DNA from: Blastococcus sp. HT6-4
Lineage (GTDB): Bacteria; Actinomycetota; Actinomycetes; Mycobacteriales; Geodermatophilaceae
Length of the DNA stretch: 64,000 nt
Direction: 5' to 3'
NCBI RefSeq assembly: GCF_039679125.1
Contig: NZ_CP155551.1
Location: forward strand, 2,294,001 to 2,358,000
A program made the translations under genes and the position numbers. Under the pieces are notes generated by a model. That model ran no database searches. It had not been told where the DNA came from and saw only the letters and a list, made by a program, of their open reading frames with translations. Position 1 is the stretch's first letter. Each line of letters starts with the position of its first letter. Below are positions 18,231 to 27,305 of the stretch, in pieces.

Positions 18231-19097
18231 ATGAGCGAGCCACGACGGAACGGCGACGGGCGACCGCCGCGCAAGCGGACGCCGCGGGTGGGTGAGGTCG
18301 TCCGCACCTCGTGGATCACCCCGCACATGGTCCGCGTCGTGCTCGGGGGCGAGGGCCTGGCGACCTTCCCCACCGGAGAGTTCACCGACCGCTACGTCAA
18401 GCTGCTCTTCCCGCCGGCCGGCGCGTCGTACGGCGTGCCCTACGACGTCGAGCAGGTGCGGGCCGAGCTGCCGCCGGACCAGTGGCCGGTCACCCGCACC
18501 TACACCGTGCGCGCCTGGGACCCGGTGGCCGGCGAGCTGACCATCGACTTCGTGCACCACGGCGACGAGGGGCTGGCCGGTCCCTGGGCGGCCGCCGCCC
18601 GTCCGGGCGACCGCATCCAGTTCATGGGCCCGGGCGGTGCGTACGCACCCCGGCCGGACGCCGACTGGCACCTGCTGGCCGGCGACGAGGCGGCGCTCCC
18701 GGCGATCGCGGCCACGCTCGAGCAGCTCCCGGCCGGCGCGCGCGTCCTGGCGTTCGTCGAGGTGGCCGGACCCGAGGAGGAGCAGCACGACGTCGTCGCC
18801 GGCCCGGGCGTCGAGCTGCGCTGGCTGCACCGGGGCGACGCCGCGCCCGGCGAGGCCCTGGTCGAGGCCGTGCGGGGCGTACCCCTCCCGGCCGGCAACG
18901 GGCACGTCTTCGTCCACGGCGAGGCGCACGCCGTCCGCGAGCTGCGCCGGCACCTGCGGGCCGAGCGCGGGCTCGACCCGGAGTGGACGTCGGTCTCCGG
19001 CTACTGGCGGCGCGGGGACACCGAGGACCGCTGGCAGTCGGGCAAGCGCGAGTGGAACGCCGCCATCGAGGCCGAGGAGTCCGCCGCCGCACGGTGA
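18231..19097 (+). CDS. Siderophore-interacting protein (FAD/NAD(P)H ferric-siderophore reductase)
   Basis: A 288-residue SIP-family flavoprotein. The FAD-binding RTYTVR motif, the LAGDEAALPAIAATLE segment (pyridine nucleotide side) and the C-terminal SGYWRRG are all present and in family order. It reduces ferric siderophores in the cytoplasm to release iron. The ATG is preceded by a GGAG element (GGAGCACGG). No IdeR-type box was seen in the 180-base divergent intergenic region, so iron control could not be shown. Confidence 0.9.
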   Translation: MSEPRRNGDGRPPRKRTPRVGEVVRTSWITPHMVRVVLGGEGLATFPTGEFTDRYVKLLFPPAGASYGVPYDVEQVRAELPPDQWPVTRTYTVRAWDPVAGELTIDFVHHGDEGLAGPWAAAARPGDRIQFMGPGGAYAPRPDADWHLLAGDEAALPAIAATLEQLPAGARVLAFVEVAGPEEEQHDVVAGPGVELRWLHRGDAAPGEALVEAVRGVPLPAGNGHVFVHGEAHAVRELRRHLRAERGLDPEWTSVSGYWRRGDTEDRWQSGKREWNAAIEAEESAAAR

Positions 19098-19131
19098 GCG
19101 GGTCCGGGGCGGCCCACGGTAGGAAGGGGCC

Positions 19132-19602
19132 ATGCCCGAGTCGTTCCCGCCCCTCGCCGAGCTCGCCGCGGACGAGGACGAGCTGCAGTTCACCTCCTTC
19201 ACCAACGACGACGCCTGGGAACTGGGCTGCGCGCTGGTCGCCGCCGCCCGCCGGGACGCCGCGCCGGTCGCCGTCGAGATCAGCCGCAACCACCACCGGC
19301 TGTTCTCGGCGGCGCTGACCGGCGCCACCCCGGACAACGCGTCGTGGATCGAGCGCAAGTCCCGCGTCGTGCACCGCTTCGGGCACAGCTCCCTCTACGT
19401 GCGGCAGGACAGCATCGCGCGGGGCACGACGTTCGAGGAGGAGTTCGGGCTGGACCCGTCCCGGTACGCCGCGCACGGCGGCGCCTTCCCGCTGCTGGTG
19501 CGCGACGTCGGCCCGGTCGGCGTCGTCGCGGTGTCCGGGCTGCCCCAGGTCGACGACCACCGCATGCTCGTCGGCGTCCTCCGTCAGCACCTGGGCCGCT
19601 GA
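19132..19602 (+). CDS. UPF0303 / heme-degrading-domain protein (HbpS-like)
   Basis: A 156-residue protein of the UPF0303 family, whose fold is shared with the haem-binding HbpS domain; the NHHRLFSAAL and WIERKSRVVHRFGHSSLYV segments are characteristic. It lies 34 bases after the siderophore-interacting gene, which makes a link to haem or iron handling plausible, though family members are poorly characterised. GGAAGGGG precedes the ATG. Confidence 0.8.
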   Translation: MPESFPPLAELAADEDELQFTSFTNDDAWELGCALVAAARRDAAPVAVEISRNHHRLFSAALTGATPDNASWIERKSRVVHRFGHSSLYVRQDSIARGTTFEEEFGLDPSRYAAHGGAFPLLVRDVGPVGVVAVSGLPQVDDHRMLVGVLRQHLGR

Positions 19603-19756
19603 GCCCCGTCGCTCACGGCCGCGATCCGGCGCCGGCGGCACCGATCTCTGGCACGCTGCTGGGCGTGGTCCGGCCGGCCCCGGTTCTCCCGGCGATCGGC
19701 ACCGCACTCCCCCGCCGGCGATCCGCCGAGCACCCGAGCGACACCGAGGAGCTGTC

Positions 19757-20161
19757 ATGACGGTCCTGGTCGGTTACGTCCCCACCCCGGAGGGCGAGGC
19801 AGCGTTCACCGCGGCCCTCGTCGAGGCGCGGCGGCGGTCCGAGGGGCTCGTGGTGCTCAACACCGCCCGCAGCGGCGCGGCGGTGAGCGTCGACGTCGCG
19901 CCCGAGGACGCGATTCGCGAGATCACCGAGCGCGCGGCAGGCGAGGGTGTGGAGCTGGACCTGCGCCAGACGTCGCACGGCGGTGACGCCGCCGACGAGG
20001 TCCTGCGGGTGGCCCGGCAGGTCGACGCGTCGGTGATCGTGATCGGCCTGCGCCGGCGCTCCCCGGTCGGCAAGCTGCTCATGGGCAGCAGCGCCCAGCG
20101 CATCCTGCTCGAGGCCGACCGGCCGGTGCTCGCGGTCAAGCCCGTGCAGCGCGGCGGCTGA
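19757..20161 (+). CDS. Universal stress protein (UspA family)
   Basis: A 134-residue single-domain Usp. It has the N-terminal VLVGYVPTPEG strand-loop and a C-terminal nucleotide-binding block (GLRRRSPVGKLLMGSSAQRILLEADRPVLAVKP), close to the G-2x-G-9x-G(S/T) ATP motif. AGGAGCTGTC precedes the ATG. Such proteins respond to redox, energy or stationary-phase stress. The 154 bases upstream contain no recognised regulatory site. Confidence 0.88.
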   Translation: MTVLVGYVPTPEGEAAFTAALVEARRRSEGLVVLNTARSGAAVSVDVAPEDAIREITERAAGEGVELDLRQTSHGGDAADEVLRVARQVDASVIVIGLRRRSPVGKLLMGSSAQRILLEADRPVLAVKPVQRGG

Positions 20162-20202
20162 CGGGCGTTCCACCGGGCGTGTGACGTGCCGATGAGGGAG
20201 GC

Positions 20203-20532
20203 ATGCGCCCCCGCCACGTCGCCACCGCCCTCGCCGCATTGACCGCCGGGATCGCCGCCGGCGCGGCCCTGCACCGCCGCGCCGGCGGGGACCGCCCCGG
20301 GACCACCGCCACCCCGGTACGCCCCGCCCCCGCACGCCCCGCCCCGGTCGACGCGCGCACCGACGCCGTCGTCCTGCCTTTCGTCCGCCCGGGCGCCGGC
20401 GCGCCCGCGGACCGCCGGCCCGACGCCCCGGCCCGGTGCGGCGACAGCGGGGGCCGGACGAAGGCGGGCGCCCCGTGCGCGGCGCGGGCCGCGACGAGCG
20501 GCCGCTGCCACCACCACCCGCTGGCGGCCTGA
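20203..20532 (+). CDS. Small membrane-anchored protein with Cys/His tail
   Basis: A 109-residue protein of unknown function. Residues 6-22 form a short hydrophobic segment (signal anchor or signal peptide). A Pro/Ala-rich linker follows, and the last 30 residues contain Cys79, Cys92, Cys102 and His103-105 in a GGRTKAGAPC...GRCHHH arrangement that resembles a small metal-binding or 'GGRT.AG.PC' motif seen in assorted actinobacterial and phage proteins. GAGGGAGGC precedes the ATG. It lies 41 bases after the Usp gene and may be cotranscribed. Confidence 0.65.
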   Translation: MRPRHVATALAALTAGIAAGAALHRRAGGDRPGTTATPVRPAPARPAPVDARTDAVVLPFVRPGAGAPADRRPDAPARCGDSGGRTKAGAPCAARAATSGRCHHHPLAA

Positions 20533-20579
20533 GCCCGACCCGCACCTCGCGGCCGCAACCGTCCGGTGTGACCAACGCT

Positions 20580-20618
20580 ACCGACCGAATCGGTCGGTGG
20601 GCCTACCGATCCGGTCGG
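20580..20618. promoter_or_regulatory. Tandem TetR-type operators upstream of the tetR-mmpL operon
   Basis: Site 1 is a perfect inverted repeat ACCGACCG-AAT-CGGTCGGT (20580-20598). Site 2 is a weaker copy, ACCGATCCGGTCGG (20605-20618), seven bases on. A -10-like TACCCT (20626-20631) lies 7 bases before the GTG of the TetR gene at 20639, so the mRNA may be leaderless. Binding by the encoded TetR protein would repress both genes; this is inference from position and symmetry. Confidence 0.65.
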
Positions 20619-20638
20619 CGGCTCGTACCCTTGTCCGC

Positions 20639-21238
20639 GTGACGCGACCGTTCCGGCAGCAGATCGACGAGGGCATCCTCGATCGGGCCGCAGCACTGTT
20701 CGCCCGGCGTGGCTTCGGAAAGACGTCGGTGCAGGACATCGCCGACGCCGTCGGCCTGTCCAAGGCGGGCCTCCTGCACCACTTCCCCAGCAAGGACGCC
20801 CTCTACGAGGCCGTGCTCGCCCAGGCCGGCACGCTCGGGCAGCGCGTGCTCGACCAGGTCGCCGCGCTCCCCCTCGGCCCGGAGCGCGACCGGCGGGCCC
20901 TCGACGTGCTCGTCGACGTCGCCCTGGCCCACCCCGGCACCGTCGCCCTGCTCCTGGCCCCCCTGACCCAGGGCGGCGCCGACGCCGGGCCGACCGAGCT
21001 GGACGCCGCCGGCGCCACGGCGCTGCAGGCGTTCGGCGTCGACCTCGGGGCGCCCGTCACCGACCGCACCATCCGCGCCGTCGGGGCGCTGTCGGCGCTC
21101 GCCGTCCTCACCCTCGCCGCGCACTGCCAGGACGAGCCCGCCACCTGGCGCGCCGCCATCGTCGCGACCTGCTTCGACGCCCTCGGTCATCGCCGTCCGG
21201 GCGCTGCTCTTCCCCGTTCCGTCCAGGTGGAGGCCTGA
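20639..21238 (+). CDS. TetR-family transcriptional regulator
   Basis: A 199-residue TetR protein. The helix-turn-helix lies at about residues 24-50 (TSVQDIADAVGLSKAGLLHHFPSKDALYEAVL). The C-terminal ligand domain is variable, as usual. The GTG at 20639 is chosen because it directly follows a -10-like TACCCT and the operators. The stop is six bases before the MMPL transporter ATG, so it almost certainly regulates that exporter and itself. Confidence 0.88.
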   Translation: MTRPFRQQIDEGILDRAAALFARRGFGKTSVQDIADAVGLSKAGLLHHFPSKDALYEAVLAQAGTLGQRVLDQVAALPLGPERDRRALDVLVDVALAHPGTVALLLAPLTQGGADAGPTELDAAGATALQAFGVDLGAPVTDRTIRAVGALSALAVLTLAAHCQDEPATWRAAIVATCFDALGHRRPGAALPRSVQVEA

Positions 21239-21244
21239 TCCCGC

Positions 21245-23443
21245 ATGGCTGTCTTGTTGTCCCGCATCGGTGCCTTCTCGCACCGGCACCGGCTGACCGT
21301 GGTCGCCGTCTGGCTGATCCTCCTCGTCGGTGGCGGGGTGGGTGCGGCCACGCTGGCGGGCGAGACCTCGAGCACCTTCTCCATCCCCGGCCAGGAGTCG
21401 ACCACCGCGCTCGAGCGGATCGGCGAGGAGTTCGGCGGCGTCGGTGACGGGGCCACCGCCCGCGTCGTCGTGCAGGCACCGGACGGGGAGACCGTCACGA
21501 CGCCGGAGAACGCCGCGGCCCTGGTCGGGCTGGTCGCCGAGCTGGAGCAGCTGCCCGGCGTCGCCTCCGCCAGCAACCCCCTCGACCCGACCGCGCCGGC
21601 GGTCAACCCGGAGCTGACCACCGCCTACAGCACGGTCACCTACGACTCCGCCCCCGGCGAGGTCACCCCCGAGCAGCAGGAGGCTCTGCTGGAGACGGTC
21701 GAGGAGGCCGGCGCCGGCGACCTCACCGTCGAGGTGTCCGGCCAGGCGACCCAGGAGGCCCCGCACGTCGGCGGGGCGAGCGAGGTCATCGGCGTCGTCG
21801 TCGCCCTCGTGGTCCTGGCGGTCACCTACGGCTCGCTCGCCGTGGCCGGCATGAACCTGCTCACCGCGGTCGTCGGCGTGGGCATCGGCGTGCTGGGCGT
21901 GACCATCGCGACCGGCTTCATCGACCTGTCCTCGACCACGCCCACCCTCGCCGCGATGCTCGGCCTTGCCGTCGGCATCGACTACGCGCTGTTCATCGTC
22001 ACCCGGTACCGGCAGGAGCTGCGCAGCGGCGCCGACGTCCCGACGGCGATCGGCACGGCCGTGGGCACCGCCGGCTCGGCCGTGGTCACCGCCGGCCTCA
22101 CCGTCGTCATCGCGCTCACCGGCCTCTTCGTCGTCGGGATCCCCTTCCTGACCCAGATGGGTGTGGCCGCCGCGTTGACCGTCGTCATCGCCGTGCTGGT
22201 CGCGCTCACCCTGGTGCCCGCCGCGCTGAGCTTCCTGGGCCACCGGGCGCTGCCCCGCAAGCAGCGTGCCGCCGCCAAGGAGGCGACCGCCGGCACCGCG
22301 GCCCCGGCCGGCGGCCGTGGCTTCCTCGCAGGCTGGGGGACGACGGTCACGCACCGCCGCGTGCTGTCCCTGCTGCTGACGATCGTGGCCCTGGGCGTCA
22401 TCTCGATCCCGTTCTTCTCGATGCAGACCACGCTGGTGCAGAACCCGCCGGAGGGCTCCACCCAGGCCCGCGCGGAGCAGCTCCTCGCCGAGGGCTTCGG
22501 CGCGGGGGTCAACGGCCCGATCACCGTCCTGTTCGAGGGCGACGGCGCTCCCGCGGCGGCCGCGGCGGCCACCGGCGCGATCACCGGGCTCGATGACGTC
22601 GCCCTGGTGACCCCGCCGGTGCCCAACGCCGACGGCAGCGCGGCCCTGCTCACGGTCATCCCCGAGTCGGGCCCCACCGACCCGGCGACCGAGCAGCTGG
22701 TGGCCGACATGCGCGCCGAGCTCGCCGACCTGGACGGCGTCGAGGCGTCCGTCACCGGCGCCACCGCGGTCAGCGTCGACGTCGCGCAGAGCCTCGAGGA
22801 GGCGCTGCCGGTCTACCTCGCCCTGGTCGTGGGCCTGGCACTGGTGCTGCTGGTGCTCGTCTTCCGGTCGCTGCTGGTGCCGCTGGTCGGCGTGCTGGGC
22901 TTCCTGCTCACCATCGGCGCCTCACTCGGCGCCACGGTGGCGGTGTTCCAGTGGGGCTGGCTCGCCGGCCTGGTCAACCTGGACACCACCGGACCGCTGA
23001 TCAGCCTCACCCCGATCCTGGTGATCGGCATCCTGTTCGGGCTGGCGATGGACTACCAGATCTTCCTGGTGTCCCGGATGCACGAGGCGCACAGCCACGG
23101 TGCCGCTCCGCTGGAGTCCATCCGCACCGGTTTCCGCCAGGCGGCCCCGGTCGTCGTCGCGGCCGCGCTGATCATGTTCTCGGTGTTCGCCGGCTTCGTG
23201 CCGGCGGGCGAGGCGACCATCAAGTCGATCGCCTTCGCCCTCGCCGCCGGCATCCTCTTCGACGCCTTCGTCGTCCGGATGGTGCTCGTGCCGGCCGCCC
23301 TCGCGCTCCTGGGCGAGCGCGCCTGGTGGCTGCCGCGCTGGCTGCGCTGGCTGCCCACCCTCGACGTCGAGGGCGCCGCCCTCGAGAAGGCGGCACCGGC
23401 CGGCAGCGGTTCCCGCGAACCGGTCGGCGCCCCTCGGCGCTGA
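21245..23443 (+). CDS. MMPL-family RND transporter
   Basis: A 732-residue membrane transporter with two homologous halves, each with one N-terminal helix, a large extracytoplasmic loop and five further helices. The conserved proton-relay Asp-Tyr pairs are visible in each half: Asp246 (GIDYALF) and Asp603 (AMDYQIF). The family exports lipids, siderophores or drugs by proton antiport. It is cotranscribed with the TetR gene upstream and followed by a strong terminator hairpin. Confidence 0.92.
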   Translation: MAVLLSRIGAFSHRHRLTVVAVWLILLVGGGVGAATLAGETSSTFSIPGQESTTALERIGEEFGGVGDGATARVVVQAPDGETVTTPENAAALVGLVAELEQLPGVASASNPLDPTAPAVNPELTTAYSTVTYDSAPGEVTPEQQEALLETVEEAGAGDLTVEVSGQATQEAPHVGGASEVIGVVVALVVLAVTYGSLAVAGMNLLTAVVGVGIGVLGVTIATGFIDLSSTTPTLAAMLGLAVGIDYALFIVTRYRQELRSGADVPTAIGTAVGTAGSAVVTAGLTVVIALTGLFVVGIPFLTQMGVAAALTVVIAVLVALTLVPAALSFLGHRALPRKQRAAAKEATAGTAAPAGGRGFLAGWGTTVTHRRVLSLLLTIVALGVISIPFFSMQTTLVQNPPEGSTQARAEQLLAEGFGAGVNGPITVLFEGDGAPAAAAAATGAITGLDDVALVTPPVPNADGSAALLTVIPESGPTDPATEQLVADMRAELADLDGVEASVTGATAVSVDVAQSLEEALPVYLALVVGLALVLLVLVFRSLLVPLVGVLGFLLTIGASLGATVAVFQWGWLAGLVNLDTTGPLISLTPILVIGILFGLAMDYQIFLVSRMHEAHSHGAAPLESIRTGFRQAAPVVVAAALIMFSVFAGFVPAGEATIKSIAFALAAGILFDAFVVRMVLVPAALALLGERAWWLPRWLRWLPTLDVEGAALEKAAPAGSGSREPVGAPRR

Positions 23444-23479
23444 CCGGGGCGCGGCCCGGCCGCCCGCCCCGGCACGACC

Positions 23480-23510
23480 GCGCGGCCCGCCTCCGGGAGG
23501 CGGGCCGCGC
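23480..23510 (+). terminator. Terminator hairpin after the MMPL gene
   Basis: A perfect 14-bp stem GCGCGGCCCGCCTC / GAGGCGGGCCGCGC with loop CGG, 36 bases after the MMPL stop. No U-tract follows. The remaining 180 bases up to the WhiB gene hold its promoter region. Confidence 0.75.
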
Positions 23511-23693
23511 CGTACGGCGCACACCGGCGCACGCGAGGTCGATACGTCGACACATCACACCAAGGAACCGGTCGGTTTCGTTCACTTTCTGCCAGTGCCC
23601 GCCGGGCGTCGGTGCCCGTAACGTCACGGTGAGCAATCGCGTCTTTCCGGCAGGTCATGTCGGCGCACCGCACGCCTACTCGAGGAGCCTCCC

Positions 23694-24035
23694 GTGTCGT
23701 CCCTGCCCCGCCCGTCCCTGACCCTGCTCACGGAGTTCGGGCCCGCCTCGCCGGCGCCGCGGCCCGTCCCCGCCCCCGAGTGGCCGGAGGCGTTCGCCCC
23801 CGACGACGAGTGGCGGCTCGACGCCCTCTGCGCCGAGACCGACCCCGAGGCCTTCTTCCCCGAGAAGGGCGGCTCCACCCGCGACGCCAAGCGCGTCTGC
23901 GCCGGGTGCCCCGTGCGGGACGAGTGCCTCGAGTACGCCCTCGCCTCCGACGAGCGGTTCGGCATCTGGGGCGGGCTGTCCGAGCGCGAGCGTCGCCGGG
24001 TGCGCCTGCAGCGACGGGACGCGATCAGCGCCTGA
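23694..24035 (+). CDS. WhiB-family redox-sensing transcription factor
   Basis: A 113-residue WhiB protein. Four cysteines that ligate a 4Fe-4S cluster are at 46, 69, 72 and 78 (C...CxxCxxxxxC), followed by the GIWGG turn at 90-94 and a basic C-terminal tail ([12 protein letters not shown]) for DNA binding. A GAGGAG ribosome site precedes the GTG. WhiB proteins work with the principal sigma factor and respond to oxygen, NO or redox state. The subclass (WhiB1 to WhiB7) is not clear from sequence alone. Confidence 0.93.
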   Translation: MSSLPRPSLTLLTEFGPASPAPRPVPAPEWPEAFAPDDEWRLDALCAETDPEAFFPEKGGSTRDAKRVCAGCPVRDECLEYALASDERFGIWGGLSERERRRVRLQRRDAISA

Positions 24036-24072
24036 CCCCGGCCGCACACGGGCCGGCCGCCGGTTCCGCTCG

Positions 24073-24078
24073 TACCCT
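24073..24078 (+). promoter_or_regulatory. -10-like element of selO (leaderless mRNA likely)
   Basis: TACCCT with exactly 7 bases to the selO GTG; the tetR gene at 20639 has the same hexamer at the same spacing. Transcription would start at or next to the start codon. Confidence 0.5.
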
Positions 24079-24085
24079 CGGACGG

Positions 24086-25543
24086 GTGGACCTCGCACCG
24101 GCACCCGTGCTCGGCAACAGCTTCGCCCGGGACGTCCCCGAGATGGCCCTGCCTTGGCAGGCCGACGACGCTCCCGAGCCGCGCCTGCTGGCGCTCAACG
24201 AGCCCCTCGCCGCCGAGCTCGGGCTCGACGCCGCGGCGCTGCGCAGCCCCGGAGGGCTGCGCCTCCTCGTGGGCACCGCCGTCCCCGACGGCGCCACCCC
24301 GGTGGCCCAGGCCTACGCGGGCCACCAGTTCGGCGGGTTCGTCCCCCGGCTCGGTGACGGGCGCGCACTCCTGCTCGGCGAGGTCGCCGACGCCGACGGC
24401 CGGCTGCGCGACCTGGCCCTGAAGGGCTCCGGGCGCACACCGTTCGCCCGGGGCGGCGACGGGCTGGCCGCCGTCGGCCCCATGCTCCGCGAGTACGTGA
24501 TCAGCGAGGCGATGCACGCCCTCGGCATCCCCACCACCCGCTCGCTCAGCGTGGTGGCGACCGGGCGGCCCGTGCGCCGGGAGACCCTGCTGCCCGGAGC
24601 GGTGCTCGCCCGCGTCGCCAGCAGCCACCTGCGGGTCGGCAGCTTCCAGTACGCCCGCGCCACCGGCGACGCCGACCTGCTCCGCCGGCTCGCCGACCAC
24701 GCCATCACGCGGCACCACCCGGCCGCCGCGGACGCGGAGCGGCCCGCCCTCGCCCTGTACGAGGCCGTCGTGGCCGCGCAGGCGTCGCTGGTGGCCCGGT
24801 GGATGCTGGTCGGCTTCGTGCACGGCGTCATGAACACCGACAACATGACGATCTCCGGCGAGACCATCGACTACGGGCCGTGCGCCTTCATGGACGCCTA
24901 CGACCCGGCCACCGTCTACAGCTCGATCGACACCGGCGGGCGCTACGCCTACGGCAACCAGCCGGTGGTGGCCCAGTGGGACCTCGCGCGGCTCGCCGAG
25001 GCCCTCCTCCCCCTCCTGCACGAGGACGAGGAGCAGGCCGTCCCCCTGGCGGTCGAGGCGCTCGGCGCCTTCGCCCCGCAGTACGAGGCCGCGTGGACCG
25101 CCGGGATGCGCGCCAAGCTCGGCCTGCCCGACGACGTCGACGACGCCGCCGTCCGGGCGCTGGCCGAGCAACTGCTCGCCCTGCTGCACAGCGGCCACGT
25201 CGACCTCACCTCGGCGTTCCGGCTGCTCGGCGGGGCGGCCCGCGACGACGCCGAGCCCGTCCGCCGCCTGGTGCTCGACCTCGCGGCGTTCGACGACTGG
25301 CTGGCGCGCTGGCGCGCCCTGGGCCCGGACCCAGGCCTGATGGACCGGGTGAACCCGGTGTACGTCCCGCGCAACCACCTCGTCGAGGAGGCCCTCGAGG
25401 CGGCCACCGACGGCGACCTGGCGCCGTTCGACCGGCTGCTCGACGCCGTCACCTCGCCGTACGTGGTCCGGCCCGGCCTCGAGCGCTACGCCGCCCCGGC
25501 CCCGCAGGACTTCGGGGTCTACCGCACCTTCTGCGGCACCTGA
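24086..25543 (+). CDS. selO: SelO protein adenylyltransferase (YdiU/UPF0061 pseudokinase)
   Basis: A 485-residue SelO protein. Conserved blocks include [33 protein letters not shown] (nucleotide-binding loop), [25 protein letters not shown] (metal and catalytic region) and [15 protein letters not shown] near the C-terminus. The family transfers AMP to Ser/Thr/Tyr of proteins and helps in oxidative-stress tolerance. The GTG at 24086 is preferred: a TACCCT -10-like element ends 7 bases before it. The C-terminal redox position is an ordinary Cys (FCGT), not selenocysteine. The last 25 bases overlap the convergent P-loop gene. Confidence 0.92.
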   Translation: MDLAPAPVLGNSFARDVPEMALPWQADDAPEPRLLALNEPLAAELGLDAAALRSPGGLRLLVGTAVPDGATPVAQAYAGHQFGGFVPRLGDGRALLLGEVADADGRLRDLALKGSGRTPFARGGDGLAAVGPMLREYVISEAMHALGIPTTRSLSVVATGRPVRRETLLPGAVLARVASSHLRVGSFQYARATGDADLLRRLADHAITRHHPAAADAERPALALYEAVVAAQASLVARWMLVGFVHGVMNTDNMTISGETIDYGPCAFMDAYDPATVYSSIDTGGRYAYGNQPVVAQWDLARLAEALLPLLHEDEEQAVPLAVEALGAFAPQYEAAWTAGMRAKLGLPDDVDDAAVRALAEQLLALLHSGHVDLTSAFRLLGGAARDDAEPVRRLVLDLAAFDDWLARWRALGPDPGLMDRVNPVYVPRNHLVEEALEAATDGDLAPFDRLLDAVTSPYVVRPGLERYAAPAPQDFGVYRTFCGT

Positions 25544-26148
25544 CCGCTCACTGTCGGCAGCTCGGCGAGGATGTCGGCCAGGGTGAGCCGGCGGGCCGCT
25601 GCCCGGTCGACGGCGAGCACGTCCGCGGTGCCCCGTCCGCCGCCGGTCCCCGCCGGGCCGGCGAGCAGCGCCGCCCAGCGTGCGGCGTGCCGCTCCATGC
25701 GGCGTTCGGAGATGCACCGCCCCCGGGCCTCCTGCCCGCGCACCGCCTCCCCGGGTGAGACCTCGAGCAGCACCACGCGCACCGATCGGGAGGCCCGCCG
25801 GGCGGCCCGCAGCACCGCCGCCCGCCACCGGGGACCGGTCCACGGATCGGTGAGGACGACCACCGGCGTCGAGCCGGCGACCGCCCGCAGCACCCGCCAC
25901 CGGTGCCAGAGGTGCACCGCGGGCCGCAGCAGGCGGTAGGGGGCGCGTACCCCGGCGGCCCGCACCCGCGCGGCCACCTGCTCGGAGTCCACCCCCGTCA
26001 TCCCGGGCACGCGCTCGGCCGACAGCCGCCGCAGCAGGGTCGTCTTGCCACTGCCGGGCAGCCCGGCGACGACGACCAGGACCGCGCCACGGTCGGCGCG
26101 GGCCGGCCGGACCCGGCGCTCGCCCGCGGGCGGCGATGCGACGGCCAT
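25519..26148 (-). CDS. P-loop NTPase / kinase-like protein
   Basis: A 209-residue protein with Walker [10 protein letters not shown] at residues 29-37 and an Asp-containing strand VVVLTDPW that may be Walker B. The overall size and the [17 protein letters not shown] segment resemble zeta-toxin-like or gluconate-kinase-like small kinases, but no specific family is certain. The ATG follows a GAGGAGG ribosome site. The gene ends inside the 3' end of the convergent selO gene (25-base overlap) with a TAG stop. Confidence 0.75.
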   Translation of the reverse strand: MAVASPPAGERRVRPARADRGAVLVVVAGLPGSGKTTLLRRLSAERVPGMTGVDSEQVAARVRAAGVRAPYRLLRPAVHLWHRWRVLRAVAGSTPVVVLTDPWTGPRWRAAVLRAARRASRSVRVVLLEVSPGEAVRGQEARGRCISERRMERHAARWAALLAGPAGTGGGRGTADVLAVDRAAARRLTLADILAELPTVSGQVPQKVR

Positions 26149-26260
26149 GCGGACCTCCTCTGCGTCGGGACCGACATTCCACGCCGATCCTGCCGCTCCC
26201 GTGCCCGCACGCTGGGAGGTTGCTGTGCGCGCCCCTCGACGGCCGAGCGCCTCCGGGGGC

Positions 26261-27136
26261 TCAGCCGGCCGTCGGCACCACCCGGTCCAGCCAGGCGAGC
26301 AGGTCGGCGACGACCTCGTCCCGGTTGGTCTCGTTGAAGACCTCGTGCCGGGCACCGGCGTAGGCCTGCAGCGTCACGTCCTGGAGACCGGCCTGTCGCA
26401 GCCGGTCGACCAGCGCGTGCACGAGGGCGAGCTGCCCGTTGAGCGGGTCGGCGTCGCCCACCGCGATGTAGACCGGGAGGTCGCCCCGGAGCCCGCGCAG
26501 CCGGTCGGCGTCGGCCAGTTCCCGCCCGGAGACGAACATCTGCCGGCTGTCCTCGGTGGCCAGGCCGAAGCCGCAGCGCGGATCGGCGACGTAGGCATCC
26601 ACCTGCGCCGGGTCGCGCGAGAGCCAGTCGTACTCGGTCCGGGCCGGCTCGAACGGGGCGTTGAACGCCGACAGATCCGTCGGACCGTCGAGGTCGACCG
26701 CAGGCTCGAGGAGGTCCAGCAGCGTCGTCCCGGTGAGCACCAGCCCGGCGAGCTCCGCGCTGTGGTCCAGGACGTACTGCTGGGCGGCGAAGGAGCCCAT
26801 GCTGTGGCCGAGCAGCACCAGCGGCAGGTCCGGGTGGTCGCCGCGCACGGCAGCGCTCAGCCGGCCGATGTCGCGGACCAGCTCGCCCCACCCGCCCGGG
26901 CCCAGCTCGCCCCACCGCCCGTCCTGCACGGTCGCGCCGTGGCCTCGGTGGTCCTGCCCGACCACGAGGAACCCCGCGCCGGTGAGCGCGGTGGCCAGCG
27001 GCTCGTAGCGCAGCAGGTGCTCCCCCATCCCGTGGGTCAGCTGCACGATCCCGCGCGGCCGGCCGGCCGGCTCCCAGCGGTAGGCGGTGACGGCGACCCC
27101 GTGGGCGGAGGAGATCTCGAACGTCTGCGTCGGCAT
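26261..27136 (-). CDS. Alpha/beta hydrolase, monoacylglycerol-lipase type
   Basis: A 291-residue hydrolase with the full monoglyceride-lipase layout: [12 protein letters not shown] oxyanion loop, QDHRGHG, nucleophile in GHSMG, acidic residue in VGDADPLNG and the catalytic His in ARHEVFNE. It should cleave monoacylglycerols or related esters in the cytoplasm or at the membrane. It is separated by about 110 bases from the P-loop gene and stands as a single gene. Confidence 0.88.
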   Translation of the reverse strand: MPTQTFEISSAHGVAVTAYRWEPAGRPRGIVQLTHGMGEHLLRYEPLATALTGAGFLVVGQDHRGHGATVQDGRWGELGPGGWGELVRDIGRLSAAVRGDHPDLPLVLLGHSMGSFAAQQYVLDHSAELAGLVLTGTTLLDLLEPAVDLDGPTDLSAFNAPFEPARTEYDWLSRDPAQVDAYVADPRCGFGLATEDSRQMFVSGRELADADRLRGLRGDLPVYIAVGDADPLNGQLALVHALVDRLRQAGLQDVTLQAYAGARHEVFNETNRDEVVADLLAWLDRVVPTAG

Positions 27137-27305
27137 GGCGGCACGCTACGACGTCCGGCTCCGCGGTGTCCCGGCAGACGCCCGGGCGGCGTCCGCCCTC
27201 GGCCCAGGTCCGGCGACGACGCGCGCCGGCCTCTCGATGGCACCGGTCGGAGGACGACGGCCGGGCGGGGAACCCCAGCGTGCCCGCGTGTCGCCGGGCG
27301 GCGGG

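Noticed and set aside
23566-23577. AACCGGTCGGTT upstream of the WhiB gene as another TetR operator
   Set aside because: It lacks the 8+3+8 symmetry of the sites at 20580-20618 and lies 130 bases from the start; likely chance in GC-rich DNA.
25529-25543. SelO C-terminus considered as a second selenocysteine site
   Set aside because: The redox position is an ordinary Cys codon (TGC) three codons before a TGA stop, and no family sequence follows the stop.
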